Shown here: positions 27,091 through 37,413 of the stretch, piece by piece
Position numbering within the stretch: the stretch's first letter is position 1
Layout of the letters: each line of letters begins with the position of its first letter
Source of the DNA: Paludibacteraceae bacterium
GTDB lineage: Bacteria > Bacteroidota > Bacteroidia > Bacteroidales > Paludibacteraceae
Length of the DNA stretch: 64,000 nucleotides
Direction of reading: 5' to 3'
Assembly: GCA_024401645.1 (NCBI GenBank)
Contig: JAKSKR010000008.1
Span: 26,868 to 90,867 of the forward strand
Notes under the pieces: model-generated
The model's input: only the letters and a program-made list of their open reading frames with translations
What the model was told of the DNA's origin: nothing
Databases searched by the model: none
Program-made: the position numbers and the translations under genes

Positions 27091-28485
27091 ATGACTTTAA
27101 TCAAATCAATTTCCGGTATCAGAGGAACCATTGGCGGAAAGGTCGACAACAACCTAACCCCGCTCGACATCGTAAAGTTCACATCGGCCTATGCCATGTG
27201 GGTAAAGAAGAACAGCAAGAACAGCAAGAACAGCAAGCACAAGATTGTAGTTGGCCGAGACGCACGTCTTTCTGGCCCTATGGTAGACGGCATTGTCACC
27301 GCCACCCTTAGCGGCATGGGCATGGACGTGGTTAACATTGGCCTTGCCACCACCCCTACCACAGAAATTGCCGTACAGAAGGAGCATGCCGACGGTGGCA
27401 TCATCATCACCGCCAGCCACAACCCGAAGCAGTGGAACGCACTAAAGTTGCTCAACAGCAATGGCGAATTCTTGAGCGATGCCGACGGCAAGCAAGTGCT
27501 AGCCATGGCTGCCAGCGAAGACTTCACATACGCTGAGATTGACGACATGGGCACCGTTACCTACAACAACGACTACAACCAGATTCACATTGACGACGTG
27601 TTGAAATTGAAGTTGGTTGACGTTGAGGCCATCAAGAAGGCAAACTTCACCGTTGCCATCGACTGCGTCAATTCTGTTGGCGGACTCATCTTGCCCGACC
27701 TTTTGCGCAAGCTTGGCGTAAACAACATTGTGGAGCTCAACTGCGACGCAACCGGACATTTTGCACACACACCAGAACCAATACCTGAAAACTTGACCCA
27801 AATAGCCAACCTTATGAAGGAAGGTAAGGCCAACGTTGGTTTCGTTGTAGACCCAGACGTAGACCGCCTTGCCATCATTTGCGAGAACGGCGACATGTTT
27901 GGCGAAGAATATACCCTAGTATCGGTTGCCGACTACGTACTCGGCAACACCAAGGGCAACACCGTTTCAAACTTGAGTTCGACCCGCGCACTTCGCGACG
28001 TTACCCGCGCACACGGTGGCGAATATAGCGCAGCTGCCGTTGGTGAGGTAAACGTTGTTACCAAGATGAAGGCCGTAAACGCCGTAATTGGTGGCGAGGG
28101 CAACGGTGGCGTCATCTACCCAGAAAGCCACTATGGTCGCGACGCCCTTGTTGGTATTGCCTTGTTCCTTTCACTCTTGGCAAAGAAGAACAAGAAGGTT
28201 TCTGAATTGAAGAAAGAATACCCTCCTTACGAAATTTCGAAGAACAAGATTGAGCTTACACCAGAAATTGACGTCGACCTCATCTTAAAGAAGATGAAGG
28301 ACAAATATGCCAACGAAGACGTTACCGACATTGACGGTGTTAAGATCGACTTCCCTGAAAAGTGGGTACACTTGCGCAAGTCGAACACCGAGCCAATCAT
28401 CCGCATCTACTCCGAGGCAGCGACCAAGCAAGCTGCCGACCAACTTGCAGAAGACATCATTAAAGACATTAAGGCACTCATTTAA
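27091..28485 (+). CDS. glmM: Phosphoglucosamine mutase
   Basis: The enzyme (464 residues) converts glucosamine-6-phosphate to glucosamine-1-phosphate for peptidoglycan and LPS precursor synthesis in the cytosol. All four alpha-D-phosphohexomutase motifs are present: the phosphoserine loop TASHNPKQWNA (Ser about 109), the metal loop DPDVDR, the sugar loop GEGNGG, and the phosphate loop RKSNTEPIIRIYSE. Start context is normal. An in-frame triple repeat of a 9-base unit (27208-27234) encodes (KNS)3 near residue 40. GlmM is favoured over phosphomannomutase by overall similarity to the Bacteroidales gene; the exact sugar is inference. Confidence 0.88.
   Translation: MTLIKSISGIRGTIGGKVDNNLTPLDIVKFTSAYAMWVKKNSKNSKNSKHKIVVGRDARLSGPMVDGIVTATLSGMGMDVVNIGLATTPTTEIAVQKEHADGGIIITASHNPKQWNALKLLNSNGEFLSDADGKQVLAMAASEDFTYAEIDDMGTVTYNNDYNQIHIDDVLKLKLVDVEAIKKANFTVAIDCVNSVGGLILPDLLRKLGVNNIVELNCDATGHFAHTPEPIPENLTQIANLMKEGKANVGFVVDPDVDRLAIICENGDMFGEEYTLVSVADYVLGNTKGNTVSNLSSTRALRDVTRAHGGEYSAAAVGEVNVVTKMKAVNAVIGGEGNGGVIYPESHYGRDALVGIALFLSLLAKKNKKVSELKKEYPPYEISKNKIELTPEIDVDLILKKMKDKYANEDVTDIDGVKIDFPEKWVHLRKSNTEPIIRIYSEAATKQAADQLAEDIIKDIKALI
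27208..27234 (+). repeat. Three tandem copies of a 9-base unit inside glmM
   Basis: AAGAACAGC is repeated three times without a mismatch and then partly (AAGCAC). It encodes Lys-Asn-Ser three times near residue 40 of GlmM. Because the unit is a multiple of three, copy-number change would keep the frame. Confidence 0.9.
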
Positions 28486-28511
28486 GCGCCAAGTCGAAAC
28501 ACCGAATAAGG

Positions 28512-28542
28512 AAGTGGCTACAAAAACCAATTGTAGTCACTT
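28512..28542 (+). terminator. Terminator of glmM
   Basis: A 12-bp stem with one G-U pair (28512-28523 with 28531-28542) is followed directly by a run of T. Confidence 0.88.
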
Positions 28543-28563
28543 TTTTTTCGTATTAATAAGGTG

Positions 28564-28571
28564 TAAATTTG
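28564..28571 (+). promoter_or_regulatory. Promoter -7 element of the phosphatase-uvrA operon
   Basis: TAAATTTG is an exact TAnnTTTG match, ending only 7 bases before the ATG at 28579, so the mRNA would have almost no leader (about 3 bases). Confidence 0.55.
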
Positions 28572-28578
28572 CATTACA

Positions 28579-29214
28579 ATGACCAAATTCATCATCACAA
28601 GACACGGGCAAACCGAATGGAACGTAGAAATGCGCATGCAAGGCCAAAGCAATTCGCCCCTCACCCCACTAGGTAGGCAGCAAGCGGTGGCACTAGGCAA
28701 GAGGCTTTCCGATACCGAAATACATGCGGTTTACAGCAGTTCGTTGGAACGCACACTCGACACAACCGAGATTGTCTGCAAGGGACGCAACCTCCGCATC
28801 ACCCCACTCGACAGTTTAAGGGAAATAGCGTTAGGCAGTTGGAGTGGACAGCTTTTGGCTGATGTTGAGAAAGCCTACCCCGAGAAAGTGGAGAGCTTTT
28901 GGAAACACCCCGAGAGCTACGAACCCATGCCCGGTGGCGAGACCTACATGGAGCTGCGTAAGCGTGCAAGCAATGCCTTGAAAGAAATGGCTTGCAATCA
29001 CCGAAACGAGACCATACTGGTCGTAGCCCACGGCATTGTCTTGAAAGCGCTGTACAACTACTTCCGCAACCAACCCATCAGCGACATTGGCGGCAACAAC
29101 CCGCACCCAAAGTCGTGTTGCTACTGCGAGGTAGAATGGAAAGACGGCGTTTGGTACATTAACAAGTGGAACGACACCACACACTACGAACTCATACCCG
29201 ACCAATACAAATAA
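28579..29214 (+). CDS. Histidine phosphatase family protein (phosphoglycerate mutase-like)
   Basis: A 211-residue cytosolic enzyme of the histidine phosphatase superfamily. The phospho-accepting RHG motif is at the N-terminus ([12 protein letters not shown]), a conserved Glu follows in [13 protein letters not shown], and the second catalytic His is in [13 protein letters not shown]. Length fits the GpmB/CobC-like branch. The substrate cannot be told from sequence. It ends 5 bases before uvrA and is probably co-transcribed with it. Confidence 0.85.
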   Translation: MTKFIITRHGQTEWNVEMRMQGQSNSPLTPLGRQQAVALGKRLSDTEIHAVYSSSLERTLDTTEIVCKGRNLRITPLDSLREIALGSWSGQLLADVEKAYPEKVESFWKHPESYEPMPGGETYMELRKRASNALKEMACNHRNETILVVAHGIVLKALYNYFRNQPISDIGGNNPHPKSCCYCEVEWKDGVWYINKWNDTTHYELIPDQYK

Positions 29215-29219
29215 GATAT

Positions 29220-32030
29220 ATGGCAGACAAAGGAGAAATAAGCATTAAGGGTGCAAGGGCCCATAACCTGAAGAACATAGACGTGAAGATACCGCGAAAC
29301 AAAATCACGGTCATCACCGGTCTGTCTGGTTCTGGCAAGTCATCCCTTGCATTCGACACCCTCTATGCAGAAGGCCAACGACGTTATGTTGAGAGTTTAT
29401 CCTCTTATGCCCGCCAGTTCCTTGGAAGGCTAAGCAAACCCGAGTGCGACTACATTAAGGGCATACCGCCCGCTATTGCCATAGAGCAGAAGGTCAGCAC
29501 CCGCAACAGCCGCTCAACCGTAGGTACTTCAACCGAGATATACGATTACCTGAAACTTCTCTATGCCCGCATTGGCAAAACCTATTCGCCCATTTCGGGC
29601 AACGAGGTGAAGAAGCATACGGTAACCGACGTTGTCGATTTCATACTCTCGTTCCCAGCCGGCACCAAGGGGGTTGTCTTAAGCAAGATTACCTACCCTG
29701 CCGACCGCACCTTTAAGGAACAGCTAGACATCTTGCAAAAGCAAGGTTTCAGCCGTGTGGAGATGAACGACACCTTCTACCGCATTGACGAGCTTGCAGA
29801 AGCCCAACTCGACGACGTGCAACAACGCGCCATCAACCTTGTGGTAGACCGCTTCACCGCAAACGACACCGACGAGAACAAGAGCCGACTAGCCGACTCG
29901 GTACAAACCGCCTTTCACGAAGGCGACGGCTGCAGCTGCAGCATAAAGATGTTTAAAGCCGACGGGACCACCCAAATTGCCGACTTCAGCAGCAAGTTTG
30001 AAGCCGACGGAATGGTCTTCGACGAGCCGAACGAACTTATGTTCAGCTTCAACAGCCCATTCGGAGCTTGCCCCGAATGCGAAGGCTTCGGCAAAGTCAT
30101 CGGCATCGACGAAGATTTGGTCATCCCAAACAAGTCTCTGTCCGTTTTCGAAGGGGCTGTGGTATGCTGGAGGGGTGAAAAGATGGGTGAATGGCTCGAC
30201 GAGTTGGTAGCCAATGCCAAGTTCAACAAGTTCCCTATCCATACACCTTACAACGAGCTCACACAGGCAGAACGAGATATGTTGTGGAACGGCACCGAAC
30301 ACTTCCACGGCATTAACGACTTCTTCAAATTCGTAAAAGAGAACCAATACAAGATTCAATACCGCGTTATGCTTGCCCGTTTCAGGGGTAAGACCACTTG
30401 CCCTTCTTGCCACGGCACAAGGCTCAAGAAGGAAGCCAATTACGTAAAGGTTGCCGGCAAGAGCATCAGCGAGTTGGTTGTCATGCCTGTCACCACACTC
30501 CAACAGTTCTTTAAGGACTTGAAGTTGTCGGTAGGCGACATGAACATTGCAAAACGACTATTGACAGAAATCACCAACCGCTTGCAGTTCTTGCACGACG
30601 TGGGTTTGGGTTACCTCACGCTGAACCGTCTTTCAAACACCCTATCGGGCGGAGAAAGCCAGCGCATCAACCTAGCCACTTCGCTTGGTAGCAGCTTGGT
30701 GGGTTCGCTCTATATACTCGACGAGCCTAGCATTGGCTTGCACCCTCGCGACACCGCACAACTCATTAAGGTGCTGCGCCAGTTGCAGTCGTTAGGCAAC
30801 ACGGTAGTCATTGTTGAGCACGACGAAGAGATTATGCGTGCTGCCGACTACATCATCGACATCGGTCCGGTTGCCGGCCGAAAAGGCGGTTACGTCACCT
30901 TCCAGGGCACCATTACCGATGGCGAGGGACACCCCGAAAAGAGAGCCGAAAGCTTCACCTTCAAATACCTTCTGGGCGAAGAGAAGATTGAGGTACCAAA
31001 ATACCGACGCCCTTGGAGCAACTACATTGAAGTGAAAGGTGCTACCGAGAACAACCTCAAGAACATAGACGTAAAATTCCCATTAAACGCCATTACAGCC
31101 GTCACTGGCGTTAGTGGTTCAGGTAAGTCTTCTTTGGTATGCGACGTGTTCTACAATGCCCTTAAACGCGAATGCGGGGGCAACACCGAAGGTCACATCG
31201 GCTCGCACGCATCTATTGGCGGCAGCCTGAAACTTGTTCACGATGTCGAGTTCGTCGACCAGAACCCAATAGGCAAGTCGGCACGTGCCAACCCTGCAAC
31301 CTACATAAAGGCCTACGACGACATTCGTAAGCTCTACGCCGACCAGGCATACGCCAAGCAGATGGGCTACACCGCAGCCTACTTCTCGTTTAACGTAGAA
31401 GGTGGCCGTTGTGAAGAGTGCCAAGGCGAAGGAACCATCACCGTAAAGATGCAGTTCATGGCCGACCTTGTACTTCCGTGCGAAGCCTGTCACGGCACGC
31501 GTTTCCGCCAAGATGTATTGGAAGTGAAACACCGTGGCAAGAACATCTACGACATCCTCGACATGACCATTAACCAGGCCATAGAGTTCTTCGAGTCTGG
31601 CAGCACAGCTATAGAAAAGAAGATTGCCGGCAAGCTGAAACCATTGCAGAACGTTGGATTGGGCTATGTAAAGATGGGACAACCATCGAGCACCCTATCG
31701 GGTGGTGAAAGTCAGCGTGTGAAGCTGGCCTCCATCTTGGCCGACGAGAAACCAACCCCAACCGTCTTCATCTTCGACGAACCTACCACAGGCCTGCACA
31801 TACACGACATAAAGACTTTGATGAAGGCATTCGATGCTCTTATTGAAGCCGGACACACCGTCATCATCATCGAACATAACCTCGACGTTATTAAGTGCGC
31901 CGACTACATCATCGACATCGGCCCTGAAGGCGGCGAGAAAGGCGGCAATCTGGTCTTTGCAGGCACGCCAGAAGACTTACTTAAATGCAAGGATTCATAC
32001 ACCGCAATATTCTTGAAAGGAAAACTCTAA
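29220..32030 (+). CDS. uvrA: Excinuclease ABC subunit A
   Basis: UvrA (936 residues from this start) is the damage-recognition ATPase of nucleotide excision repair. I chose ATG at 29220, giving [20 protein letters not shown], the family N-terminus; a start at 29166 would add 18 residues and overlap the phosphatase. Two ABC modules are seen: Walker [11 protein letters not shown] (about residue 36) and [10 protein letters not shown] (about 630), with signatures [13 protein letters not shown] and [13 protein letters not shown]. Zinc modules show CPECEGFG (about 283), CPSCHGTR and CEECQGEG (about 732) with CEACHGTR. Full length. Confidence 0.97.
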   Translation: MADKGEISIKGARAHNLKNIDVKIPRNKITVITGLSGSGKSSLAFDTLYAEGQRRYVESLSSYARQFLGRLSKPECDYIKGIPPAIAIEQKVSTRNSRSTVGTSTEIYDYLKLLYARIGKTYSPISGNEVKKHTVTDVVDFILSFPAGTKGVVLSKITYPADRTFKEQLDILQKQGFSRVEMNDTFYRIDELAEAQLDDVQQRAINLVVDRFTANDTDENKSRLADSVQTAFHEGDGCSCSIKMFKADGTTQIADFSSKFEADGMVFDEPNELMFSFNSPFGACPECEGFGKVIGIDEDLVIPNKSLSVFEGAVVCWRGEKMGEWLDELVANAKFNKFPIHTPYNELTQAERDMLWNGTEHFHGINDFFKFVKENQYKIQYRVMLARFRGKTTCPSCHGTRLKKEANYVKVAGKSISELVVMPVTTLQQFFKDLKLSVGDMNIAKRLLTEITNRLQFLHDVGLGYLTLNRLSNTLSGGESQRINLATSLGSSLVGSLYILDEPSIGLHPRDTAQLIKVLRQLQSLGNTVVIVEHDEEIMRAADYIIDIGPVAGRKGGYVTFQGTITDGEGHPEKRAESFTFKYLLGEEKIEVPKYRRPWSNYIEVKGATENNLKNIDVKFPLNAITAVTGVSGSGKSSLVCDVFYNALKRECGGNTEGHIGSHASIGGSLKLVHDVEFVDQNPIGKSARANPATYIKAYDDIRKLYADQAYAKQMGYTAAYFSFNVEGGRCEECQGEGTITVKMQFMADLVLPCEACHGTRFRQDVLEVKHRGKNIYDILDMTINQAIEFFESGSTAIEKKIAGKLKPLQNVGLGYVKMGQPSSTLSGGESQRVKLASILADEKPTPTVFIFDEPTTGLHIHDIKTLMKAFDALIEAGHTVIIIEHNLDVIKCADYIIDIGPEGGEKGGNLVFAGTPEDLLKCKDSYTAIFLKGKL

Positions 32031-32049
32031 CAACCATAGTAGAAAAGTT

Positions 32050-32079
32050 AAGGGGAAACGTCACAAAACGTTTCCCCTT
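32050..32079 (+). terminator. Terminator of uvrA
   Basis: An 11-bp stem (32050-32060 with 32069-32079) with an 8-base loop lies 19 bases past the uvrA stop and is followed by T-rich sequence. Confidence 0.85.
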
Positions 32080-32098
32080 TATTTATTGTCAAAAAGAA

Positions 32099-32129
32099 AG
32101 AGAGGAAACACCAAAGGCATTTCCTCTCT
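32099..32129 (-). terminator. Terminator of the T9SS cargo gene
   Basis: A perfect 10-bp stem (32099-32108 with 32120-32129), read on the minus strand, is followed by TTCTTTTTG. It lies 24 bases after the stop at 32154. Confidence 0.8.
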
Positions 32130-32153
32130 GATTAATTATGGTTTATAACCTAA

Positions 32154-33758
32154 TTACTTCTTGATGATCTTAGCAGTAGCAACACCGTTTACAGTCTGTG
32201 CCTTTACGATGTACATGCCAGAAGCCAAGCTTGCAACATTTACCTGGTTACCTTCAGCCTTTGCAACTACTGAACCAAGAGCGTTAACAACTTCAACGCT
32301 AACAACGCCTTCGTTGTTTACAGTGATAACGTCAGTTGCAGGAACTGGTGATACAACTGCAGCAAGTGATTCAGATTCAGCAGCAATGACATCAACATCG
32401 TTGTATTCGCTAACACCTTCAGGATATGAGCTTACAACTTCAGCGCAGCTAACTGCATCTGAAGTCAAGCGAAGGTTATCAACAACGTAAGACAAGAAAG
32501 GAGCCTTGTCGAAGATAACAGCCAAATACTTCTTAGACTTGTTGAAAGGGAACTTAGCAGAATATTCAGTCCACATAGAAGCCAAAGGTTCTTTAGTTAC
32601 CTTGTTAGCAGCTGAAAGTTCAACAGTTGAAGCCTCAACAGCATCGTCTACGTATGCATAGTAGATAGGCAAAATCAAGCTATCAGCATCTTCAGCGAAT
32701 ACTTCAGTAGTTCTTGATGCATCCCATTTAGAAAGGAACTCCATAGTAACTTCTTCAGTTGCTTCAAGACCCTTAGTTGGAATCAAGGTGAATGCACGGC
32801 CGTTCAAACCAGTTGCAGTACGCTTACCAGCATTAGCAGGAAGAACGATGTCGAGAGCGTGAAGGATTTCAGTATCGTAGTATTCTGAACCGTCGTTACC
32901 CTCATCTTCATACAAACGCTTAGCATCCAAAGAAATCTGCTTGTTTGAGTACTTACCACCTTCTGCAGAGTTTTCTACAGTGTACCAAGCAGTTTCGCAC
33001 TTCCAAGGGTTAGTTGCAACATCACCAGCCTTAAAACCGCAAGCTTCATATTCACGAACTTCGCCGTCTTTAACAACATAGTAGTTAAGACCGTTGGCAG
33101 CTTCAGCAGAAACAGAAGAGAAACCTTCGAAGTCTTCTGCGAAGAAAGGCTTGTTACCTTTACCAACGAACTTCATGTTCTTAATGTAAACAGGCTTCAA
33201 AGCCAAAATTTCATCAGTGTTTGGCTTACCAGTTACACCAATCTGGCGCTGCCAACCGAAAATAATTTCCTTAAGGGTAGTTACGCTAGCTGGAGCATAA
33301 ACATACTGGCTTTCAACGTTCCACTTCTTAGCGGTTGCCTTATTCTTAACATTGAAAGTATTCTGGCAAATAATATCCTTCAATGAATAGCGGTTGCCAG
33401 TAGTGTCGGTATGGTAACCAAGGTCAATAATTTCCCACTTATTAGCACCAGAGTGAGTAACAGAGTCAACTTCTTCGAAATAGTATTCAATTTCAATGTT
33501 CCAAGCCTTCTTCAAGTCAATGCCATCAGCCTTGTAGAAACGAGCTTCTGTACAGTACAACTGGTGAGTGATTGAAACAGCAGCTTCACCGTCTGGGCTA
33601 GTAGTTTCCTTTACAACAGGGCCATCGAGAGGATCGTCGTATTCAAGAACTTCAACACCATCGGCCAACTTACCGTCCTTAATGATGTAGATTTCATCAG
33701 CAGAAACTGGAGACACGAGTCCTGCCAACATTGCAAGAGAAAGTAAATGTTTCTTCAT
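32154..33758 (-). CDS. Secreted protein with type IX secretion sorting domain
   Basis: A 534-residue exported protein of unknown function. From the start at 33758 it reads MKKHLLSLAMLAGLVSPVSA, a type I signal peptide; an in-frame start two codons upstream is possible. The C-terminal ~75 residues form a T9SS type A sorting domain: VVSPVPATDVITVNNEGVV, then GMYIVKAQTVNGVATAKIIKK. The body seems to contain two related segments that begin IYIIKDGKLADG (about residue 23) and YYVVKDGEVREY (about residue 220). It is acidic. It lies after the sus terminator on the same strand, without a clear promoter match in the 99 bases upstream of its start. No catalytic motif recognised. Confidence 0.75.
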   Translation of the reverse strand: MKKHLLSLAMLAGLVSPVSADEIYIIKDGKLADGVEVLEYDDPLDGPVVKETTSPDGEAAVSITHQLYCTEARFYKADGIDLKKAWNIEIEYYFEEVDSVTHSGANKWEIIDLGYHTDTTGNRYSLKDIICQNTFNVKNKATAKKWNVESQYVYAPASVTTLKEIIFGWQRQIGVTGKPNTDEILALKPVYIKNMKFVGKGNKPFFAEDFEGFSSVSAEAANGLNYYVVKDGEVREYEACGFKAGDVATNPWKCETAWYTVENSAEGGKYSNKQISLDAKRLYEDEGNDGSEYYDTEILHALDIVLPANAGKRTATGLNGRAFTLIPTKGLEATEEVTMEFLSKWDASRTTEVFAEDADSLILPIYYAYVDDAVEASTVELSAANKVTKEPLASMWTEYSAKFPFNKSKKYLAVIFDKAPFLSYVVDNLRLTSDAVSCAEVVSSYPEGVSEYNDVDVIAAESESLAAVVSPVPATDVITVNNEGVVSVEVVNALGSVVAKAEGNQVNVASLASGMYIVKAQTVNGVATAKIIKK

Positions 33759-33857
33759 ACACAATATGTTTAAATTATTAATTATAATCGAAAATCTAAT
33801 GTTTCAAGCACTAAATTACGAAACATCTTCCAAGAAAAAAAATAGTTAGGACAAAAA

Positions 33858-33883
33858 AAGCCCGCCGATTTTCCGGCGGGCTT
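33858..33883 (-). terminator. Terminator of the susCD-like operon
   Basis: A GC-rich perfect 10-bp stem (33858-33867 with 33874-33883) followed on the minus strand by seven T, 27 bases after the IPT lipoprotein stop. Confidence 0.92.
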
Positions 33884-33909
33884 CTTTATTTAATCTAAGG
33901 AATCAGAGA

Positions 33910-35478
33910 TTACTGAAACATCTTAGTTCTTGGAGCAGTTGCATAGTGCTGAGTTGGAATACCGAAGCCAAGCTTAGGATAGATAGCACCATTACCATCG
34001 TTAGGTACGATACGAACGTTATCGATAGCAAAACGAGATGTATTGTTCTTAACACTAGGATTCAAAGAGAAGTCATATGAACTCATACAAATTGAGAAAC
34101 CACCAAAGTAGTCAAACATATCGTCGTCATTGCTCAACATGCTGCTATACTTTTGTACATAAGTACGATGTTCAGGATCACCAAAAGCTTCTTGATCACC
34201 TTCAGCACTGAAATCACCCTTAGAGAAGTTTTCAGCTGAGGTAGTATAGTTCTTTTTTTCAAAGTTCCAAATAAACTCACTCATTGGAACTGTAACAGTC
34301 ATCCAGCCATCAGTATTGAAGTCCTTTGCACCCTTAGGGGTCCAGCCACCTTCTTGAGGCTTATCCCAATCAACTTCAGACATTTGAAGAGTCGCACAAT
34401 ATTTACGGCAAGTTCCTTCAAAATCGTTTGCAGAACCAGTAAAGCCCATAGCCAAGCACATACCATTGGTTGGAGCATCCTTGTCGACATTAACTTCGAA
34501 CTTAACCACAAAGTTTGAAGCCAAGTCAGGATTAGATTGAATCTGTTTCTTGAAAGAACCGTATACAGATCTAACTTCATCCTGTTCCTCTACAAAATCA
34601 GGAGCGAAGATGATACCTTCGAATTCAACAGCACCACGAACAGTACCGAACTGGTTTCTTGTTGCCTTGTTTCTGCTATAGCCTTCTTCAATGTCAGCCC
34701 AAGCATCGTCAAGAGCTAACAAGTTATCAAATAGGTTATAAGCGCCATCTGCAGTTTTGTCAACGATACCACACTTGGTTGTGTAAAACAAAGACTCTTC
34801 ACTTTCGAAGTCGCACAAAATGTTACGACAGTCGCGGAAAAGGAAAGGAGCAACGCATTCCTTACCTTCTGCGTTATTTCTAATAATAAGAGTCAGGTTT
34901 TCACCCAAGCCATTAGGTATAGTAACATACATTTCGGTTCCATCATTATTCTTGATTTCCAAGTTAGAACCAGAAACTACAGTTTCAGTACCATCCTGAG
35001 ATCTGAAAATAGCTTGCATATCGTCACCTACGAAAGAAGCACCCTTAATTTTAAGAGTTCCACCATCGCCAACGAATTCATTATAGGCCATGTAAACTTC
35101 AGGAGTACCTACAACAGTTGTAAGCGCTTTCTTCTTGAAACCAGAAGGACAGCTTTCGGTAATCAACTTACCAACACAAGACTTTGAAACTACTGGAATT
35201 TGAAGTACGATAGAGTTATCGGTACGGTAAGCAGGCTTAATACTTACAATCTTACCACCGAAATCGATAGCAGTTACGCTACCTAGGTTGCTACCAAGAA
35301 TGGCAACATAGCTACCTGCTTCAACTTCACCTTTGATAGTCTCTTTAGTGTTGAGATTTTCAACCTTATCGATAACAGGAACACTGCAATCGCAACCGCA
35401 ATCGTTCACATCATCACAAGATGTGAAGCCTGCCAACGATGCCAATGCAGTAGCTACTAATATTGAATATTTTTTCAT
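33910..35478 (-). CDS. Surface glycan-binding-like lipoprotein with IPT/TIG domain
   Basis: A 522-residue lipoprotein (signal ending LAGFTSCDD, lipidated Cys 21) exposed at the outer membrane. After a Cys-rich stretch (DVNDCGCDCSVPVIDKVENL), residues ~35-115 look like an IPT/TIG immunoglobulin-like fold (VEAGSYVAILGSNLGSVTAI, then FGGKIVSI). A second IPT-like unit follows (GDGGTLKIKGASFVGDD). The rest is a beta-rich module ending with FAIDNVRIVPNDG. This fits the surface glycan-binding proteins encoded third in Bacteroidetes sus operons. It lies 29 bases after susD. The ligand is unknown. Confidence 0.78.
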   Translation of the reverse strand: MKKYSILVATALASLAGFTSCDDVNDCGCDCSVPVIDKVENLNTKETIKGEVEAGSYVAILGSNLGSVTAIDFGGKIVSIKPAYRTDNSIVLQIPVVSKSCVGKLITESCPSGFKKKALTTVVGTPEVYMAYNEFVGDGGTLKIKGASFVGDDMQAIFRSQDGTETVVSGSNLEIKNNDGTEMYVTIPNGLGENLTLIIRNNAEGKECVAPFLFRDCRNILCDFESEESLFYTTKCGIVDKTADGAYNLFDNLLALDDAWADIEEGYSRNKATRNQFGTVRGAVEFEGIIFAPDFVEEQDEVRSVYGSFKKQIQSNPDLASNFVVKFEVNVDKDAPTNGMCLAMGFTGSANDFEGTCRKYCATLQMSEVDWDKPQEGGWTPKGAKDFNTDGWMTVTVPMSEFIWNFEKKNYTTSAENFSKGDFSAEGDQEAFGDPEHRTYVQKYSSMLSNDDDMFDYFGGFSICMSSYDFSLNPSVKNNTSRFAIDNVRIVPNDGNGAIYPKLGFGIPTQHYATAPRTKMFQ

Positions 35479-35507
35479 GTTTTTCTAAAATTGATATAAA
35501 CAATGAA

Positions 35508-37382
35508 TTAATAAGGATAAGAACCTTTCTTAATCTGATCAAGATCGTCGAATGTCTTGCTGCTCAATGAGCTTGCAACAGCAGATGGAACTGGGAAGAA
35601 CCATGCAACGTTCTTAGTGTCGATAGGAGTTTCTGCAGGCAATGTAGGGTCTGCAGTGTTCAACTCGTACTGACGCTGGTACTGAGCATCGCCCTTAGCA
35701 ACTTCTACACCCAACTTGTTACCATAAACCCAACCACGATCCTGGTGTTCCAAGAATTCGAGAGCTGAAGCCTGGTTACGGTAGTAGATGCGCTTCAAAT
35801 CCAACCAGTTCTGACATTCAAGAGCGAACTCGTGACGTCTTTCTTCAAACAAGTCGTACTTGTTGCTGTAAGTTTTGTAAGAATATTCCTTAACATCAGA
35901 TGCATCTCTGTCATCAACGAAGGTTGTAGTCTGTTCTGCATCAGTATCGTACAAAGCAACAGGTTGGTTATAAGCAGTAAGACCAGCACGCTGACGAACA
36001 ACGTTCAAGTCTTCCAAACCAGCTGAAGATTTTGCAAATACATCTGGAGCGCCAGTTTCAAGAGCCATCTTAGCTTCTGCACGCATCAAATACAAGTCAG
36101 CAGTACGCAAGATAGGCAATGAAAGAGCTGCAGAGAATTCGTTTGTTACAGGCATACGGTAAACGAACTTACGAAGTGCGTTCTTACAAGGCATTTCAGG
36201 TTCTGAACCGTAAGGAGAGTTACAAAGGCCCTTCTTATCTACAAGAGTCTTGCTTGGATTGTAGTAATAAACGTAATCAGGACCAGAATACATCTTGTAA
36301 ACAGGAGTGTGTTCCTTTGCATCGTCCATCTTATCACCATCAGCATAGTAAGAACATGCCTTCTTACGAATATCTGAAGGTTCGAATGAGTTGAACAAAG
36401 TAACAGTCAAACCCTTTTCACCACCGTAAGCATTTTCGCCAGAGTTCATAAACTTAGAACGACCCCACATGATCTGGCGCTGTGAACCTGCACCGTAAGG
36501 ACCCTGTTCAAAGTAAAGAGAGAAGAGGTTTTCCTGGTTGTAAGACTTTGGCCAGAAAATGTTTTCGTAATTAGCAGTGCTTTCCAAGTAACAGCTAGGA
36601 ATGATTTCATCCAAAATTTTGATAGCATCCTGGTTATACTCATTGAATGACTTTTCTGCATTGAACTTGTGGTTAGCAAGGTCAGGAGTTGCAGCAGCTG
36701 CACCCATTGTCAAATACAACTTAGCCAACATACCCTTTGCAGCAACCTTTGCAGGACGTTCGTTACTTGTTCCCCAACGGTTAGCAGGCAACATTTCTTC
36801 AGCCTTCTTGAAGTCCCTTTCAGCCTGTGCGTAAACGCAACGGCGAGAAGCCTTCTTAATGTCGTTAGACTTGTCGGCAAGGATAGTCTTGTTGTTGTTT
36901 GTAATGATAGGCACTTCGCCCCAATACTCGGTCAAAAGGAAGTAGCAGTAGCCACGCATGAGGTAAGCCTCACCCTTTGCTCTCTTCTTAGCCTCGGCAG
37001 AAACACCTGAACCACACTGCTTGTCAAGATCGTTGATGATCATGTTACAACGGCTAATTACACCATAAAGGCACTGGTAACCGTTTAACAAGTGTGCGTT
37101 AGTTTCGCTGAACTGCAAGAAGAAGAATGAGCCTTCATCACCGAAGTTATGATATACGTTACCAACGGTCAATTCATTGGCGCACCATGAGAACTTTGAG
37201 TCATAGTTTGTCCAAGTGTAAGGACCATAGATGTGGTAAGTGAACGAAAGCAAATTAGCGTCACTGGTAAGATACTGATCAATGGTGACGGTGTCTTCAG
37301 AATCCTTTTCCAACAAGTCGCTACAAGACGACATTGTAAGGGAAGCCAAGACAGCAAGTGGAATTAACTTGAATTGCTTCAT
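35508..37382 (-). CDS. SusD/RagB family nutrient-binding lipoprotein
   Basis: A 624-residue outer-membrane lipoprotein (signal ending TMSSCSDLLEKD, Cys 20). SusD proteins form the lid over the SusC channel and capture glycans or peptides. Family marks are the N-terminal helical TPR scaffold with KRAKGEAYLMRGYCYFLLTE YWGEVP (about residues 130-155), and the C-terminal EERRHEFALECQNWLDLKRI. It ends with FDDLDQIKKGSYPY. Located 31 bases after susC. The substrate cannot be predicted, because no glycoside hydrolase or peptidase is in the locus. Confidence 0.93.
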   Translation of the reverse strand: MKQFKLIPLAVLASLTMSSCSDLLEKDSEDTVTIDQYLTSDANLLSFTYHIYGPYTWTNYDSKFSWCANELTVGNVYHNFGDEGSFFFLQFSETNAHLLNGYQCLYGVISRCNMIINDLDKQCGSGVSAEAKKRAKGEAYLMRGYCYFLLTEYWGEVPIITNNNKTILADKSNDIKKASRRCVYAQAERDFKKAEEMLPANRWGTSNERPAKVAAKGMLAKLYLTMGAAAATPDLANHKFNAEKSFNEYNQDAIKILDEIIPSCYLESTANYENIFWPKSYNQENLFSLYFEQGPYGAGSQRQIMWGRSKFMNSGENAYGGEKGLTVTLFNSFEPSDIRKKACSYYADGDKMDDAKEHTPVYKMYSGPDYVYYYNPSKTLVDKKGLCNSPYGSEPEMPCKNALRKFVYRMPVTNEFSAALSLPILRTADLYLMRAEAKMALETGAPDVFAKSSAGLEDLNVVRQRAGLTAYNQPVALYDTDAEQTTTFVDDRDASDVKEYSYKTYSNKYDLFEERRHEFALECQNWLDLKRIYYRNQASALEFLEHQDRGWVYGNKLGVEVAKGDAQYQRQYELNTADPTLPAETPIDTKNVAWFFPVPSAVASSLSSKTFDDLDQIKKGSYPY

Positions 37383-37413
37383 ATTATTTTTTTCCTATTA
37401 ATTTTTTCAAAAA

